From positions 1,570,001 through 1,634,000 of the forward strand of contig NZ_CP009888.1 of the NCBI RefSeq assembly GCF_000788395.1: a stretch of DNA of 64,000 nt, given 5' to 3'. Made by a program: the position numbers and the translations under genes. The notes beneath the pieces were generated by a model. That model ran no database searches. It saw nothing but the letters and a program-made list of their open reading frames with translations, and had not been told where the DNA came from. Source of the DNA: Pseudoalteromonas piratica (GTDB taxonomy: Bacteria; Pseudomonadota; Gammaproteobacteria; Enterobacterales; Alteromonadaceae). Positions 38,303 through 48,056 of this stretch are shown here, in pieces. Numbering within the stretch: the stretch's first letter is position 1; every line of letters starts with the position of its first letter.

Positions 38303-41038
38303 CTAATGTGTCAAAACTTGTTTATCAACTTGAGAAGTAGTTGCTTGTTTTGTCGTCTTTTTTTCAGTTTTCAGCTCAAGACGTGTGCTATTTTCAGCAA
38401 ATAAGCGTTTGGCGTAGCTTACTAATTGCGCTTTACTGAGTTGCAATAACGCTGTTTTGAGCTGTGCTTGCATATCAAACTGGCCATCTCCGTTGCCAAT
38501 TGCTAACCAAAAACGCTGTGACTTTAAACGCAAGTTTTTATCTTTTTCAACGATTTGCATCATCAATGCTTGTTTTGCTTGCTCCCAATCAATGGCATCC
38601 ATAGCACTAAGTTTTAGATGATAGTCAGCTAAAAACCGATTGCTGTGCTCCACCAGAATATCTGAACATACTTCGGGAGATTGGATGTAAAATGCAATAC
38701 CAGCTCGGTTGTTAAGTGGGGCAAACCCTGAACCAACCAGATAGCCAAGTTGTTTTTCAGTACGCATATCATGAAAATAATCTTGGCTTATAAGGTGATT
38801 AAGTGCCATCAGACGAATTTTTTCACTAATAGAGTCATTACTTGCCTGGAAGTAACTTACCATAGCATGGTCAGGATGAGGCACAGTATGCGTTTGAATT
38901 GCAGGTTCATTTAGTGTCACTATTGGACGATTCAAGTCTGCACTGGTGGTTTTACCTGACAAGGCTTTTTGTAACATAGCGACACAATTATCACCTTCCT
39001 CAGGCGTCCAATTGCCGTGCATTAGTGTTTGGCAATGTAGGCTATCGAAAAGTCCGCTTCTAAACTCATTGAACTCACAAAAGCTAACTTGCTCAATGGC
39101 TTCGGCGAGTTTTAGCGGTGTCGGATTCCACGGTAAAAGAGTAGCGCTTAGCTCTGAGAATAAGAGACTAACCGGTTTGCTCTGATTGCCATTTTGCCAG
39201 TGCCTTACTAGTTGGCGTTGGTACTCATAAAAACGAATAGAATCAAATTTACAGGTTAGCAGTTCTTCGATAATTTCATTTATTAGCTCAATTTGATTAC
39301 CACTTAGCCCCCAGGTGTGTAATGTTAAGCCACCTTGGTGTGCAGATAATTGATAGTTTATGCCTGCTAACTCTGCAGGGTAAAACTGTTCAGCTACTTT
39401 ATCCATAAATAGATCAGCGAAAAGACGCGTCATTGCCATGTTCTTTATGCTTTCGACAGTTTTTTTACTATCAAGAGCTAAATAAAAATGTCCTTTTGCG
39501 ACTCGGAAAGTCGTGTCTTGTTTAAACCAAAACTCAAAGGTGTTACTGGATACACGCTTTTCAGGTGTTTTGTGTTTATGTGCAATCTCATGCAACACAA
39601 CCGGTTTAGCAAGGTAGGGGTTCGTTGACGGCAAGGTTAATTCGATTGCACTAGCGTCCACCTTTTCGAGGGATTCTAGCCAAGGAGCTGAAATTTCACT
39701 AATACTGTAAGGCGTTGAATACCATTTTGCATGGGTGTCAGTGGGGACATTCGGATGGATATGAATTAAGCGCATGTTTTTGGCATTGAAAAGCGCTAAC
39801 ACTTCATCAAATTGCACTTTATTAAAGCCTGTCATTATGTAATCACCATAGATGAGGTGATCATCTGGGTAATGATGCATATTGACACTTAAACTATTTA
39901 CCCAATCCAATACACGCGATTTTTCTTGATTATTAAAAGCTATCTCCATCAAGGTTTTCTTATCTTGATAAAGTTGAACTAACAAGTCGGTTTCAGCTTG
40001 TGCAAGTAACTTTAAGTAACAAAACACGTACTCTACTATTGCAGTCTTGTGTTTTTCACCTTCATCCGTGAGCGCAATACTGATGTTGAAATCTTTAAAA
40101 TTACTACCATTAATGCCACCACCGGCACTTAGTCCATTGATCCATCCTGCTTTTTTAAGAATGGAATAAAGTGACCCTTTACCTTCATAACCAATCAAAT
40201 GAGCAATGAAACTCACCGTTTTTTCGCGGTAAAAATTATCAATACTGGGCAGTGCAAACGACACAATGAGCTTTTGCATATGCTTATGTGGCTCGATAAA
40301 AATCGATTTTTGCATATGTTCAGGCAAATACAGTTGCTCACTAATGGCAGGTTTTAAACTGTTTGGGTCGCCATTTAAACAACTAAACAGCTGCTTAATT
40401 CTAACTTGCATTAGTTCGCAAGGCATATTGCTTGAAACCACCAAGGTCATATTTTGAGCTTGATATTGCTGAGTGAAAAAGGCGCGGATCTCCTCACTAA
40501 TACACTCACTTAGATTACTCAGTGTTTGATGATTGCCTACTGAAAATTTAGCAAACGGGTGCGCACTGTTGCACGTTTCTTTGTGTACTTGGTAAATGCG
40601 ACGCGAGTCATCTTTGAGTTTTAATTTAAATTCTGCATCAATGGCATTGCGCTCTTTTTCGCAAGCAGACGGTAAAATAAGCGGTGCATGAAAAATATCT
40701 GCAAATTGGGTTAACGCCTGTGAGAAGTGGTCGTTAAGTACTTCAAAGAAGTAACTTGAATGTTCAGTACCTGTCCACGCATTACAGTTACCGCCATGGT
40801 GAGATAAAAATTGTGAAAAAGATCCGGGTTCAGGAAAATTTTCAGAGCCTAAAAATAACATATGCTCTAAAAAATGCGCTAATCCTTGGCGATTTATGGG
40901 ATCGTCAAAATGGCCACAATTAACAGTAAGAGATGCTGCTGATTTATCGCTAGAGTGGTCTTCTATAACAAGTATTTTAAGACCATTGTCCAGTTTGAGG
41001 GACTGATAAATTCTGCTATCATTGCTGCTGGTTATCAA
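38303..41038 (-). CDS. M16-family (insulinase/pitrilysin-like) zinc metallopeptidase
   Basis: 911 residues, pitrilysin size, with two M16 half-domains. The inverted zinc motif H-x-x-E-H is in QGLAHFLEHMLFLGSENFP (about residue 58), with the distal Glu in the helix that follows. No signal peptide is obvious, unlike E. coli protease III. It starts at TTG 41038, which has GGAG 6 bases upstream. It degrades small peptides or oligopeptides; the true substrate is unknown. Confidence 0.85.
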   Translation of the reverse strand: MITSSNDSRIYQSLKLDNGLKILVIEDHSSDKSAASLTVNCGHFDDPINRQGLAHFLEHMLFLGSENFPEPGSFSQFLSHHGGNCNAWTGTEHSSYFFEVLNDHFSQALTQFADIFHAPLILPSACEKERNAIDAEFKLKLKDDSRRIYQVHKETCNSAHPFAKFSVGNHQTLSNLSECISEEIRAFFTQQYQAQNMTLVVSSNMPCELMQVRIKQLFSCLNGDPNSLKPAISEQLYLPEHMQKSIFIEPHKHMQKLIVSFALPSIDNFYREKTVSFIAHLIGYEGKGSLYSILKKAGWINGLSAGGGINGSNFKDFNISIALTDEGEKHKTAIVEYVFCYLKLLAQAETDLLVQLYQDKKTLMEIAFNNQEKSRVLDWVNSLSVNMHHYPDDHLIYGDYIMTGFNKVQFDEVLALFNAKNMRLIHIHPNVPTDTHAKWYSTPYSISEISAPWLESLEKVDASAIELTLPSTNPYLAKPVVLHEIAHKHKTPEKRVSSNTFEFWFKQDTTFRVAKGHFYLALDSKKTVESIKNMAMTRLFADLFMDKVAEQFYPAELAGINYQLSAHQGGLTLHTWGLSGNQIELINEIIEELLTCKFDSIRFYEYQRQLVRHWQNGNQSKPVSLLFSELSATLLPWNPTPLKLAEAIEQVSFCEFNEFRSGLFDSLHCQTLMHGNWTPEEGDNCVAMLQKALSGKTTSADLNRPIVTLNEPAIQTHTVPHPDHAMVSYFQASNDSISEKIRLMALNHLISQDYFHDMRTEKQLGYLVGSGFAPLNNRAGIAFYIQSPEVCSDILVEHSNRFLADYHLKLSAMDAIDWEQAKQALMMQIVEKDKNLRLKSQRFWLAIGNGDGQFDMQAQLKTALLQLSKAQLVSYAKRLFAENSTRLELKTEKKTTKQATTSQVDKQVLTH

Positions 41039-41095
41039 TGTTTGCTCCGTATCTAAAAGAAAGCGTTATCGCGTTTAAGGCGATTGGAAAGGACT

Positions 41096-41146
41096 ATGAA
41101 GCAACACAGCTTAACTAAAAAACTACCTGAGTTTTTATTGCTTTAA
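41096..41146 (+). CDS. Possible 16-residue leader peptide upstream of sixA
   Basis: ATG 41096 is preceded by AAAGGA at 5-8 bases. The reading frame gives MKQHSLTKKLPEFLLL before a TAA at 41144. No attenuator-like hairpin with a T-run follows, so a regulatory role is speculative. Confidence 0.25.
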   Translation: MKQHSLTKKLPEFLLL

Positions 41147-41234
41147 AGCTAATATAGCGGACACATCATAGATTTGGCTATAGCAAAGTCGTTATTTTTT
41201 GTAGATTTCAGATTTTGTTTCAACGAGCAGTGTT

Positions 41235-41720
41235 ATGAAAAAAATTTTTATTATGCGTCATGGTCAAGCACAGTCTTTGAGTGTGACTGATGAAAGCAGA
41301 ATGTTGACAGATTTTGGTCGCCTGGAAGCTCAGTCGATGGCCAATAAACTGCAGCAAGATTGCAAAATTGATGCAATTTTAACAAGCACTTATGTACGTG
41401 CTAAACAAACAGCAGAAATTGTTGCTGCAAAGCAAGAAAGCATTCGCTATCAAGACAGTTTTGACGACTTTATTCCAAGTGGTGATGCAGAAAATGCTGC
41501 TGAATTAATTAAAGCAATGGTAAGCTACAAACCTAATTTAAATAATTGGCTTTTGGTCGCTCATATGCCAATTGTGAGTTATATCGTTGAGCAATTTTGT
41601 CCTGATAATATGCCAATTTTTGCAACAGCGGCAGTTGCCGAGATTCACTATAATGAAGAGTCAGGTTTGGCTGAGTTAGTAGCCATGCATTTACCTGATG
41701 TTGGTGAAAAAGCTTCTTAA
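41235..41720 (+). CDS. sixA: Phosphohistidine phosphatase SixA
   Basis: 161 residues. The histidine phosphatase motif IMRHGQAQSL opens the protein, and the second His is in LVAHMPIVSYIVEQF. SixA removes phosphate from HPt domains such as ArcB and the nitrogen PTS. The length matches SixA. A tight terminator follows the stop. Confidence 0.9.
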   Translation: MKKIFIMRHGQAQSLSVTDESRMLTDFGRLEAQSMANKLQQDCKIDAILTSTYVRAKQTAEIVAAKQESIRYQDSFDDFIPSGDAENAAELIKAMVSYKPNLNNWLLVAHMPIVSYIVEQFCPDNMPIFATAAVAEIHYNEESGLAELVAMHLPDVGEKAS

Positions 41721-41724
41721 AACA

Positions 41725-41750
41725 AAAAATGACTCAGTTGAGTCATTTTT
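41725..41750. terminator. Rho-independent terminator between sixA and smrB
   Basis: AAAAATGACTC, a 4-base loop and GAGTCATTTTT with a T-run. It lies between two convergent genes and can serve both. Confidence 0.85.
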
Positions 41751-41766
41751 TATTAGGTGAAACACA

Positions 41767-42306
41767 TTAGCGGAAAAACGGATCTTCTGGAATATCCACC
41801 AAAATCAGTAACGCGCCACGCCCACCATATTCAAGCGGCGCCTGATGAATAGCCAGCACATCAGGGTGCTGTACTAAATAATGCGGCACTTTGTGTTTTA
41901 ATACACGTTCACCCACACCCGTCACGATACATGCACAGCGTAAATGACGCTTTTTACAGGCGCTGATAAGGCCTGCTAACTCCAGTTTTGCTGTCTCTTT
42001 ATTCATGCCATGCATATCTAAAATAAGCTCAGGAGCAAAGTCACCACGGCGCAGTTGTTTTGCTAAATAGCTATCCGCACCGGGTTTAACAAAGTTAACA
42101 GTACTCGATGTGTCTATGTCAGGAATATATTCATCCGAAAAATAAAACTCAGCATCGAGCTGTTTTACTTTAGTGTTGGTAGTTTGCTCCGGTGCTTTTT
42201 GCGCTTTTTTAAAATGAACAGTGTCTTGGCTTATTTTCTTTGAGCCAGACATTTCACTGCGAAAAAGGGCAATGTCATCATCGGAAAGTGAGTGATCTTT
42301 TTTCAT
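41767..42306 (-). CDS. smrB: Smr-domain endonuclease SmrB
   Basis: 179 residues. The C-terminal Smr domain has ILDMHGMNKETAKLELAGLI and CACIVTGVGERVLKHKVPHY, the D-x-H-G and G-x-G signatures. The N-terminal region (SLSDDDIALFRSEMSGSKKI) is the one found in E. coli SmrB/YfcN, an endonuclease acting on mRNA at collided ribosomes. It diverges from prmB, 93 bases away. Confidence 0.85.
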   Translation of the reverse strand: MKKDHSLSDDDIALFRSEMSGSKKISQDTVHFKKAQKAPEQTTNTKVKQLDAEFYFSDEYIPDIDTSSTVNFVKPGADSYLAKQLRRGDFAPELILDMHGMNKETAKLELAGLISACKKRHLRCACIVTGVGERVLKHKVPHYLVQHPDVLAIHQAPLEYGGRGALLILVDIPEDPFFR

Positions 42307-42399
42307 GGCGCGATTGTATCCAAAAATATGTAAAAAACCTAGAGTATTGCGCCTTTAAACCGTTACAATAGTGCTTTTAAACACTAGTGAAACTTGATT

Positions 42400-43332
42400 A
42401 TGGAACAGGCATTTTTAGATTCGGCAATGCAAACAGAAGCCGTTACAGAGCTTAATACAATTAATGATTGGTTACGTTGGACGACCAGTCAGTTTGCTGC
42501 GTCAGGTATTTTCTTTGGTCACGGTTCAGATAACCCGTGGGATGAAGCAGTACAATTAATTATGCCGGCATTGAGTTTACCGATTGATGCGCCAAAAGAG
42601 CTTGCAACCAGCAAACTGACCACCTCTGAAAAAGAAACGCTGGTGGCGTTAATTGCTGCGCGCATTAATGAGCGTGTTCCAGTTGCTTACTTAACCAATC
42701 AAGCTTATTTCGCAGGCCTACCATTTTATGTTGATGAGCGCGTATTAGTGCCACGTTCACCGTTTGCTGAGCTTATCAATAAAAAGTTTGATACTTGGCT
42801 CGACCCAGAACAAGAAGTTACCCGAATTTTAGATATGTGTACTGGTTCGGCATGTATTGCTATTGCACTGGCACAGGCGTTTGAAAATGCCGAAGTAGAT
42901 GCGGTTGATATTTCGTTTGATGCATTAGAAGTCGCGGATATTAATATCTCAAATTACCAGTTAAACCATCGTGTTTTCCCAATTCAATCGGATGTGTTTT
43001 CGGGTGTGCCTGGCCAAAAATACGATTTAATTGTGGCAAATCCACCGTATGTTGATGCAGAAGACATGGGCGACCTGCCAGATGAATTCCATCACGAGCC
43101 TGAACTTGGCCTTGCGTCAGGTGAAGACGGCCTTGATGTTACTCGTACATTATTAAATGAAGCGGCGGAGCATCTAACTGATAACGGTTGGTTATTTGTT
43201 GAAGTGGGTAATTCTATGGTACATATGGAAGCGCTTTATCCTGGCGTGCCATTTGAGTGGATTGAATTTAAACACGGCGGCTTAGGCGTGTTTGCAATTA
43301 ATAAACAAGATTTAATTGCGCATTTAGGGTAA
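42400..43332 (+). CDS. prmB: 50S ribosomal protein L3 glutamine methyltransferase PrmB
   Basis: 310 residues from ATG 42400. Motif I is [15 protein letters not shown], and the N-P-P-Y signature of glutamine methyltransferases is in [14 protein letters not shown]. Methylates Gln150 of L3. The first 90 residues form the helical PrmB N-domain. A longer TTG start at 42394 adds two residues and lacks support. Followed by aroC, 76 bases later. Confidence 0.92.
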   Translation: MEQAFLDSAMQTEAVTELNTINDWLRWTTSQFAASGIFFGHGSDNPWDEAVQLIMPALSLPIDAPKELATSKLTTSEKETLVALIAARINERVPVAYLTNQAYFAGLPFYVDERVLVPRSPFAELINKKFDTWLDPEQEVTRILDMCTGSACIAIALAQAFENAEVDAVDISFDALEVADINISNYQLNHRVFPIQSDVFSGVPGQKYDLIVANPPYVDAEDMGDLPDEFHHEPELGLASGEDGLDVTRTLLNEAAEHLTDNGWLFVEVGNSMVHMEALYPGVPFEWIEFKHGGLGVFAINKQDLIAHLG

Positions 43333-43408
43333 TCACTAAGTAAAAAACGCAGTTTGGCGGCACTGTATCTACCAACGCTGCCATTTGGGAATGAGGAAAT
43401 GAGACGTT

Positions 43409-44509
43409 ATGGCCGGAAATAGTATAGGTCAATTATTTAAGGTGAGTACCTTTGGCGAAAGCCATGGTATTGCACTGGGTGGGGTGGTCGATGGTTGCCC
43501 GCCGGGGTTAGAAATTTGTGAAGCTGATTTGCAAATCGATTTAGACAGACGAAAGCCTGGACAAAGTCGTTACACTACGCAGCGCCGCGAAGAAGATGCT
43601 GTTCAAATTTTATCGGGTATTTTTGAAGGTAAAACGACAGGCACCAGCATTGGCCTGCTTATCGAAAATGGCGATCAGCGCTCAAAAGATTATTCAAAAA
43701 TTGCCGATGTATATCGTCCAGGTCACGGTGATTATACTTACTGGCATAAATACGGTATTCGCGATTACCGTGGTGGCGGTCGCTCGTCAGCACGCGAAAC
43801 AGCCATTCGTGTTGCAGCAGGCGCAATTGCTAAAAAGTATTTAAAACAATTTCATGGTGTTGAAATTAATGCGTGTTTATCGCAACTTGGGCCAATTAAA
43901 GCAGAGCAATTTGATTGGTCTGTGGTTGAACAAAACCCATTCTTTTTTCCAGATAGCACTAAGCTAGATGCGCTTGATGAATATATGCGCGCGCTGAAAA
44001 AAGAAGGTGATTCAATTGGCGCAAAAGTTACTGTGGTTGCGAAAAATGTACCGGTGGGTTTAGGTGAGCCAGTGTTTGATCGTTTAGATGCTGAAATTGC
44101 CCATTCACTGATGAGCATTAACGCGGTAAAAGGCGTTGAAATTGGTGACGGCTTTGAAGTGATTGAGCAAAAAGGATCAGAGCATCGCGACACCATCACC
44201 CCTGAAGGTTTTACTTCAAATCACGCAGGTGGTGTACTTGCGGGCATTTCAACCGGGCAAGATATTGTCGCATCTATAGCGCTTAAACCAACATCGAGCA
44301 TAACAGTGCCAGGTAAAAGCATTAATACACAAAACGAAGCGGTTGAGATGATTACCAAAGGGCGTCATGATCCGTGTGTGGGCATTCGTGCAATTCCAAT
44401 TGCCGAGGCCATGTTGGCAATTACCTTGATGGACCACTTATTGCGTCATCAAGGGCAAAACAAGCATGTTAATGTGCAGCCTGGCCCAATTCCAGGGCAA
44501 GCTGAATAA
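43409..44509 (+). CDS. aroC: Chorismate synthase AroC
   Basis: 366 residues. Signatures are [18 protein letters not shown] near the N-terminus, [20 protein letters not shown] and [13 protein letters not shown]. Removes phosphate from EPSP with reduced FMN to give chorismate. The prmB-aroC order is common in gammaproteobacteria. A strong terminator follows. Confidence 0.95.
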   Translation: MAGNSIGQLFKVSTFGESHGIALGGVVDGCPPGLEICEADLQIDLDRRKPGQSRYTTQRREEDAVQILSGIFEGKTTGTSIGLLIENGDQRSKDYSKIADVYRPGHGDYTYWHKYGIRDYRGGGRSSARETAIRVAAGAIAKKYLKQFHGVEINACLSQLGPIKAEQFDWSVVEQNPFFFPDSTKLDALDEYMRALKKEGDSIGAKVTVVAKNVPVGLGEPVFDRLDAEIAHSLMSINAVKGVEIGDGFEVIEQKGSEHRDTITPEGFTSNHAGGVLAGISTGQDIVASIALKPTSSITVPGKSINTQNEAVEMITKGRHDPCVGIRAIPIAEAMLAITLMDHLLRHQGQNKHVNVQPGPIPGQAE

Positions 44510-44525
44510 TTACTGTCGATATTTA

Positions 44526-44552
44526 AAAAAGGGGCTATTTCAGCCCCTTTTT
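44526..44552 (+). terminator. Rho-independent terminator of aroC
   Basis: AAAAAGGGGCT, an ATTTC loop and AGCCCCTTTTT, 16 bases after the aroC stop. Confidence 0.9.
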
Positions 44553-44595
44553 ATTTTTGCTAAAATGCCAGCAATTTTTTGCTGTACCTATCGTT

Positions 44596-45150
44596 ATGCA
44601 TCGTTATCAAGATTTAATTACCATCTTTAATAGCTGTTTTGAGCGCACACTAAACACACGTTTAGTGAAAGGCGATGGCGAGCCGATTTACCTGCCAGCT
44701 GATGACAATACACCATTCCATCGCATTGAATTTGCCCATGGCTATTATGCCAGTGGCCTGCATGAAGTGGCGCATTGGTTAGTGGCAGGTGAGGCTAGAC
44801 GTTTATTAGAAGATTACGGTTACTGGTATTGCCCTGATGGGCGTGATGAAGCGCAGCAAGCTGAATTTGAAAAAGTGGAAGTGCATCCACAAGCCATTGA
44901 ATGGGCGCTCAGTGTAGCAGCTGGCTTTAATTTTAATGTATCAGCAGATAACTTAAACGGCGCACAAACGTGTCGCTTTGCATTTCAGCGTAAGGTTTAC
45001 AAAAAGGTATGTGAGTTACTTGAGAGCGGGTTTAATAAGCGTACGGAAACCTTAATCAAGGCGTTATGCGATTTTTATGACACACCATACCCGTTAACAC
45101 GCGCACAATTTACTTGGCAGGATGAATTAATCAATGACGAAGCAGTTTAA
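44596..45150 (+). CDS. epmC: Elongation factor P hydroxylase EpmC
   Basis: 184 residues. Highly similar in outline to E. coli EpmC/YfcM: IFNSCFERTLNTRLVKGDGE, EPIYLPADDNTP, FAHGYYASGLHEVAHWLVAG and YGYWYCPDGRDEAQ. It hydroxylates the beta-lysyl-modified lysine of EF-P. The HEVAHW and the downstream Glu form the iron site. I start at ATG 44596 (MHRYQDLITIF), which matches the family start; the longer frame from 44557 would include the terminator region. It overlaps the NAD-kinase-like gene by 17 bases. Confidence 0.92.
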   Translation: MHRYQDLITIFNSCFERTLNTRLVKGDGEPIYLPADDNTPFHRIEFAHGYYASGLHEVAHWLVAGEARRLLEDYGYWYCPDGRDEAQQAEFEKVEVHPQAIEWALSVAAGFNFNVSADNLNGAQTCRFAFQRKVYKKVCELLESGFNKRTETLIKALCDFYDTPYPLTRAQFTWQDELINDEAV

Positions 45151-46261
45151 ACTAGGCCTTATTATTAACCCTGTTGCTGGTTTAGGTGGCAGTGTTGGCC
45201 TAAAAGGCAGTGATAATGTTACTGAAGAGGCGCTTGCCCTTGGTGCAGAGCCTAAATCGCATAAACGCACCCAAGCGGCACTTGAAGTGCTTTTGCCGTA
45301 TAAAGAACAGATTCAAATATTTACCCCAAGTGGCAAAATGGGGCAAACCCTTGCTGAAGAAATGGGGTTTAGTACCGAGGTTGTATTGACGGTAGGTGAG
45401 AATACATCGCCTGCTGATACTGAGCTCACGGTTAAAACCTTAATTGAACAAGGCGTTGATTTAATTTTATTTGCTGGTGGTGATGGTACAGCGCGTAATG
45501 TGTGCAGTGCAGTAAGCGATAATACAACCGTACTCGGTATTCCTGCTGGTTGTAAAATCCATTCTGGCGTTTATGCGATTACCCCAAAAGCAGCAGGACG
45601 TGTTGTTGAAATGCTGATAAACGGCGAGCTAGTTACGCTTTCAGATGCGGATGTAATGGATATTGATGAATCGGCATTTCGTGAAGGGGTAGTTAAGGCC
45701 AAACGCTATGGTGAAATGCAAGTGCCAAGTGAATTACGCTATGTGCAAGCCGTTAAAAGCGGTGGCAAAGAGACGGATGAGTTAGTACTTGCTGACTTAT
45801 CGGCCTATGTTGTGTCAGAAATGGAAGATGACGAATATTATGTAATGGGCTCGGGCTCTACCGTTGCTGCAATTATGGATGAAATGGGGCTTGAAAACAC
45901 CTTACTCGGTGTTGATGTAGTGCTCGACCAAGATGTTATTGCCGCAGATTGTACCGCACAGCAGCTAATTGATTTAACCAAGGGCAAGCCGACTAAAATT
46001 GTGATTACCTTAATTGGTGGGCAAGGCCATATTTTTGGTCGCGGCAATCAGCAGCTTAGCCCTGAACTTATTCGCCAAGTAGGTAAAGAAAATATTATTG
46101 TGGTTGCTACTAAACGCAAACTGCAAGCACTAAATGGCCGTCCGCTTATTTGTGACACAGGCGACAGCGTGTTAGATGACGAACTATCAGGTTTTATAAA
46201 AGTGGTAACTGGATACAACGATCATGTGATGTATGCAGTGGGCCTTGAAGAGGAAAAATAA
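45134..46261 (+). CDS. ATP-NAD kinase-like protein (PpnK/AcoX family)
   Basis: 375 residues. The catalytic G-G-D-G-T motif is in LFAGGDGTARNVCSAV. LGLIINPVAGLGGSVGLKGS marks the AcoX-type N-terminus. GIPAGCKIHSGVYAITPKAA belongs to the NAD kinase fold. Possibly a NAD kinase relative with another acceptor; specificity is not proven. It lies in the epmC / NAD-kinase-like / yfcL run. Confidence 0.8.
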   Translation: MTKQFKLGLIINPVAGLGGSVGLKGSDNVTEEALALGAEPKSHKRTQAALEVLLPYKEQIQIFTPSGKMGQTLAEEMGFSTEVVLTVGENTSPADTELTVKTLIEQGVDLILFAGGDGTARNVCSAVSDNTTVLGIPAGCKIHSGVYAITPKAAGRVVEMLINGELVTLSDADVMDIDESAFREGVVKAKRYGEMQVPSELRYVQAVKSGGKETDELVLADLSAYVVSEMEDDEYYVMGSGSTVAAIMDEMGLENTLLGVDVVLDQDVIAADCTAQQLIDLTKGKPTKIVITLIGGQGHIFGRGNQQLSPELIRQVGKENIIVVATKRKLQALNGRPLICDTGDSVLDDELSGFIKVVTGYNDHVMYAVGLEEEK

Positions 46262-46537
46262 ATGCAATTTTTAGGATATGTTGATAAGGCCAATGAGTTC
46301 TTTGATAAACTGGTTGAAACAGCAACCGATGATGAATTGTTTGCAAGTGGTTACTTACGTGGCCACTTTGATTTGCAAGTAGGTTACGCGCAAGTTGAAG
46401 GTGATGATTTAAGTAGTGATGAATTAAATGAAAAAATTGAAAAATCACTGGTTAAAGCGTATCGCAATGGTGAACTAACCGATGAAGACCGTGATCATGT
46501 AGTTGCGATTTGGGAAAAAGTAAAAGAACTTGTTTAA
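46262..46537 (+). CDS. yfcL: YfcL-family protein
   Basis: 91 residues, acidic and helical. YLRGHFDLQVGYAQVEGDD and VKAYRNGELTDEDRDHVVAI fit the YfcL family, which is of unknown function. It starts directly after the previous stop and ends before a terminator, closing a three-gene unit. Confidence 0.82.
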   Translation: MQFLGYVDKANEFFDKLVETATDDELFASGYLRGHFDLQVGYAQVEGDDLSSDELNEKIEKSLVKAYRNGELTDEDRDHVVAIWEKVKELV

Positions 46538-46561
46538 GTATTTTGCGCATTTTCAAAATCA

Positions 46562-46588
46562 AAAAAAGCAGCCAATGGCTGCTTTTTT
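46562..46588. terminator. Rho-independent terminator between yfcL and grxA
   Basis: AAAAAAGCAGCC, an AAT loop and GGCTGCTTTTTT. It suits both convergent genes. Confidence 0.88.
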
Positions 46589-46616
46589 ACTTTTTATACA
46601 CATAACTGAATTGGTA

Positions 46617-46883
46617 TTACTCAGAGTATAAGCCTAAGTGCTCTTTTGCGTATGCTTCGAAATCGGTGAAGCCGCCAATGTGTTTTTGATCTAAGAAGAT
46701 TTGAGGTACTGTTTCACAAGGCTTGCCAGCTGATTTTTCTAAATCCGCTTTTGATACGCCTTCTTTAATAATATCTACGTAACGGAATTTAAAATCATCA
46801 CGTTCTTCAGTTAAACGTTCTGCTAGTTCTTTTGCACGAACACAAAATGGGCAGCCATCACGGCCAAAAATTACTGTAAACAT
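46617..46883 (-). CDS. grxA: Glutaredoxin GrxA
   Basis: 88 residues. The redox motif is GRDGCPFCVRAKELAE at about residues 11-14. The glutathione-binding ETVPQIFLDQKHIGG with cis-Pro follows. Matches GrxA in length and order of motifs. Reduces ribonucleotide reductase and mixed disulfides. Confidence 0.93.
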   Translation of the reverse strand: MFTVIFGRDGCPFCVRAKELAERLTEERDDFKFRYVDIIKEGVSKADLEKSAGKPCETVPQIFLDQKHIGGFTDFEAYAKEHLGLYSE

Positions 46884-47010
46884 TATTCTTTCCTCTTTAA
46901 ATTTAATAAGCCCATTGTGTCAGCGAAAAACGTATTTGTGAAATTGATTAACTCAATCGCATCATTCGCAAATAACGATGGGTGGTTTTAAATAAACTAT
47001 TTTTAGAGAA

Positions 47011-47289
47011 TTAAGTGCGGTATACCGTTTTAATTAGGTGATAACCAAATTTGGTTTTTACAGGGCCGTGCACTTCAAATAATGGCTTTTTAAAAACCAC
47101 ATCATCAAATGCTTTTACCATATCGCCTTTATTAAACTCGCCCAAATCGCCACCGCGCTTGCGCGACGGGCATGTTGAATGTTGTTTTGCAAGCTTGTTA
47201 AAGTCAGCTCCTTTTTTAAGCTTTTCTTTTAACTCTAAACAGAGTTTTTCAGTATTAACTAAGATGTGGTACGCGCATGCTTTAGGCAT
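47011..47289 (-). CDS. ppiC: Parvulin-type peptidyl-prolyl isomerase PpiC
   Basis: 92 residues, single parvulin domain with no signal peptide. [20 protein letters not shown], the [20 protein letters not shown] substrate region, and [11 protein letters not shown] at the end are the PpiC signatures. Cytoplasmic prolyl isomerase. Confidence 0.92.
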   Translation of the reverse strand: MPKACAYHILVNTEKLCLELKEKLKKGADFNKLAKQHSTCPSRKRGGDLGEFNKGDMVKAFDDVVFKKPLFEVHGPVKTKFGYHLIKTVYRT

Positions 47290-47346
47290 TGGATTCTCGA
47301 ATGCAAATTAAGATTCGCGTATTTTAATGGCTTGTGGCTATTTTGT

Positions 47347-47838
47347 CTAAAAGCTACGGGCTCTTAAGCCTAATTCTGTGGAATAGCCCATCGACTTGGC
47401 AATAATTTTTAAATCTTCTGAAATCACATAATAAGTGGGAAACGCAGAAATTTTATAATTACTAGCGGTGTGGCTATCGGCTAATAACACCTGCATTCTG
47501 AGGGATAAGTCGTCTACAAATGCTTCAACCTGTTGTTTGCTCTCATAGTCAGCGGCAATGGCTATAGCATTGATACTGCCATTCTTAGCCAGTTTATCGA
47601 GGTTTGGCATGCTGAGTTTACATACGGTGCACCAAGGGGCAAAAAAGTAAACCACCGTTTGTTGGTTTTGTAGCGATTTAATGGATATTCGCTCGCCGGT
47701 TTGCAGTGTTTCTAAATTAAAATAAGGTGCTGGTTCGTCGTTACTCAGTAAGTTTCTTTGCTGAAAAGAGGTGATTACGAAAAAAATCACAGAAAAAAAT
47801 AAAATATTTTTAATGATATCTTTTATCTTTAATTTCAT
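47347..47838 (-). CDS. TlpA/ResA-like membrane-anchored thioredoxin protein
   Basis: 163 residues. One N-terminal membrane segment (IIKNILFFSVIFFVITSF, about 7-24) leads to a periplasmic thioredoxin fold. The redox motif is FFAPWCTVCKLSMPNLDKL (W-C-T-V-C), and FPTYYVI has the cis-Pro. Likely a periplasmic thiol reductant. Upstream (plus strand) is the ibpA promoter, divergent. Confidence 0.82.
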   Translation of the reverse strand: MKLKIKDIIKNILFFSVIFFVITSFQQRNLLSNDEPAPYFNLETLQTGERISIKSLQNQQTVVYFFAPWCTVCKLSMPNLDKLAKNGSINAIAIAADYESKQQVEAFVDDLSLRMQVLLADSHTASNYKISAFPTYYVISEDLKIIAKSMGYSTELGLRARSF

Positions 47839-47900
47839 ATATTTAAAGTGCTCCCTAACGATGTGATTTAGGTGGATAAGTAAAAAATTTAAATGAATAC

Positions 47901-47926
47901 CTTGAAAAAGAATTTAGCCACCACAT
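47901..47926 (+). promoter_or_regulatory. Sigma-32 heat-shock promoter of ibpA
   Basis: CTTGAAA (47901-47907) is a perfect -35 box and CCACAT (47921-47926) is a near-consensus -10 box, 13 bases apart, matching the sigma-32 pattern CTTGAAA-N13-CCCCAT. The start site would fall about 120 bases before ibpA, leaving a long 5' leader. Confidence 0.75.
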
Positions 47927-48032
47927 ATCTAGTTATGAAGACGCCATAAGGGTTTTCTACTCAGGTAACAATTTGAATTTCCTGACTTTATTTAAGACTT
48001 GTCCGCTTTAGGAGAGTCGTTTTTAAGACAAT

Positions 48033-48050
48033 TATCGCTTTATGAGGATA
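48033..48050 (+). promoter_or_regulatory. ROSE-like RNA thermometer in the ibpA leader
   Basis: TCGCT (48035-48039) can pair with the Shine-Dalgarno AGGA (48045-48048) with one bulged G and a 5-base loop, flanked by two A-U pairs. U-[U/C]-G-C-U opposite AGGA is the conserved anti-SD motif of ROSE elements, which melt on heating. It lies 8 bases before ATG 48057. Confidence 0.6.
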
Positions 48051-48056
48051 TATACT

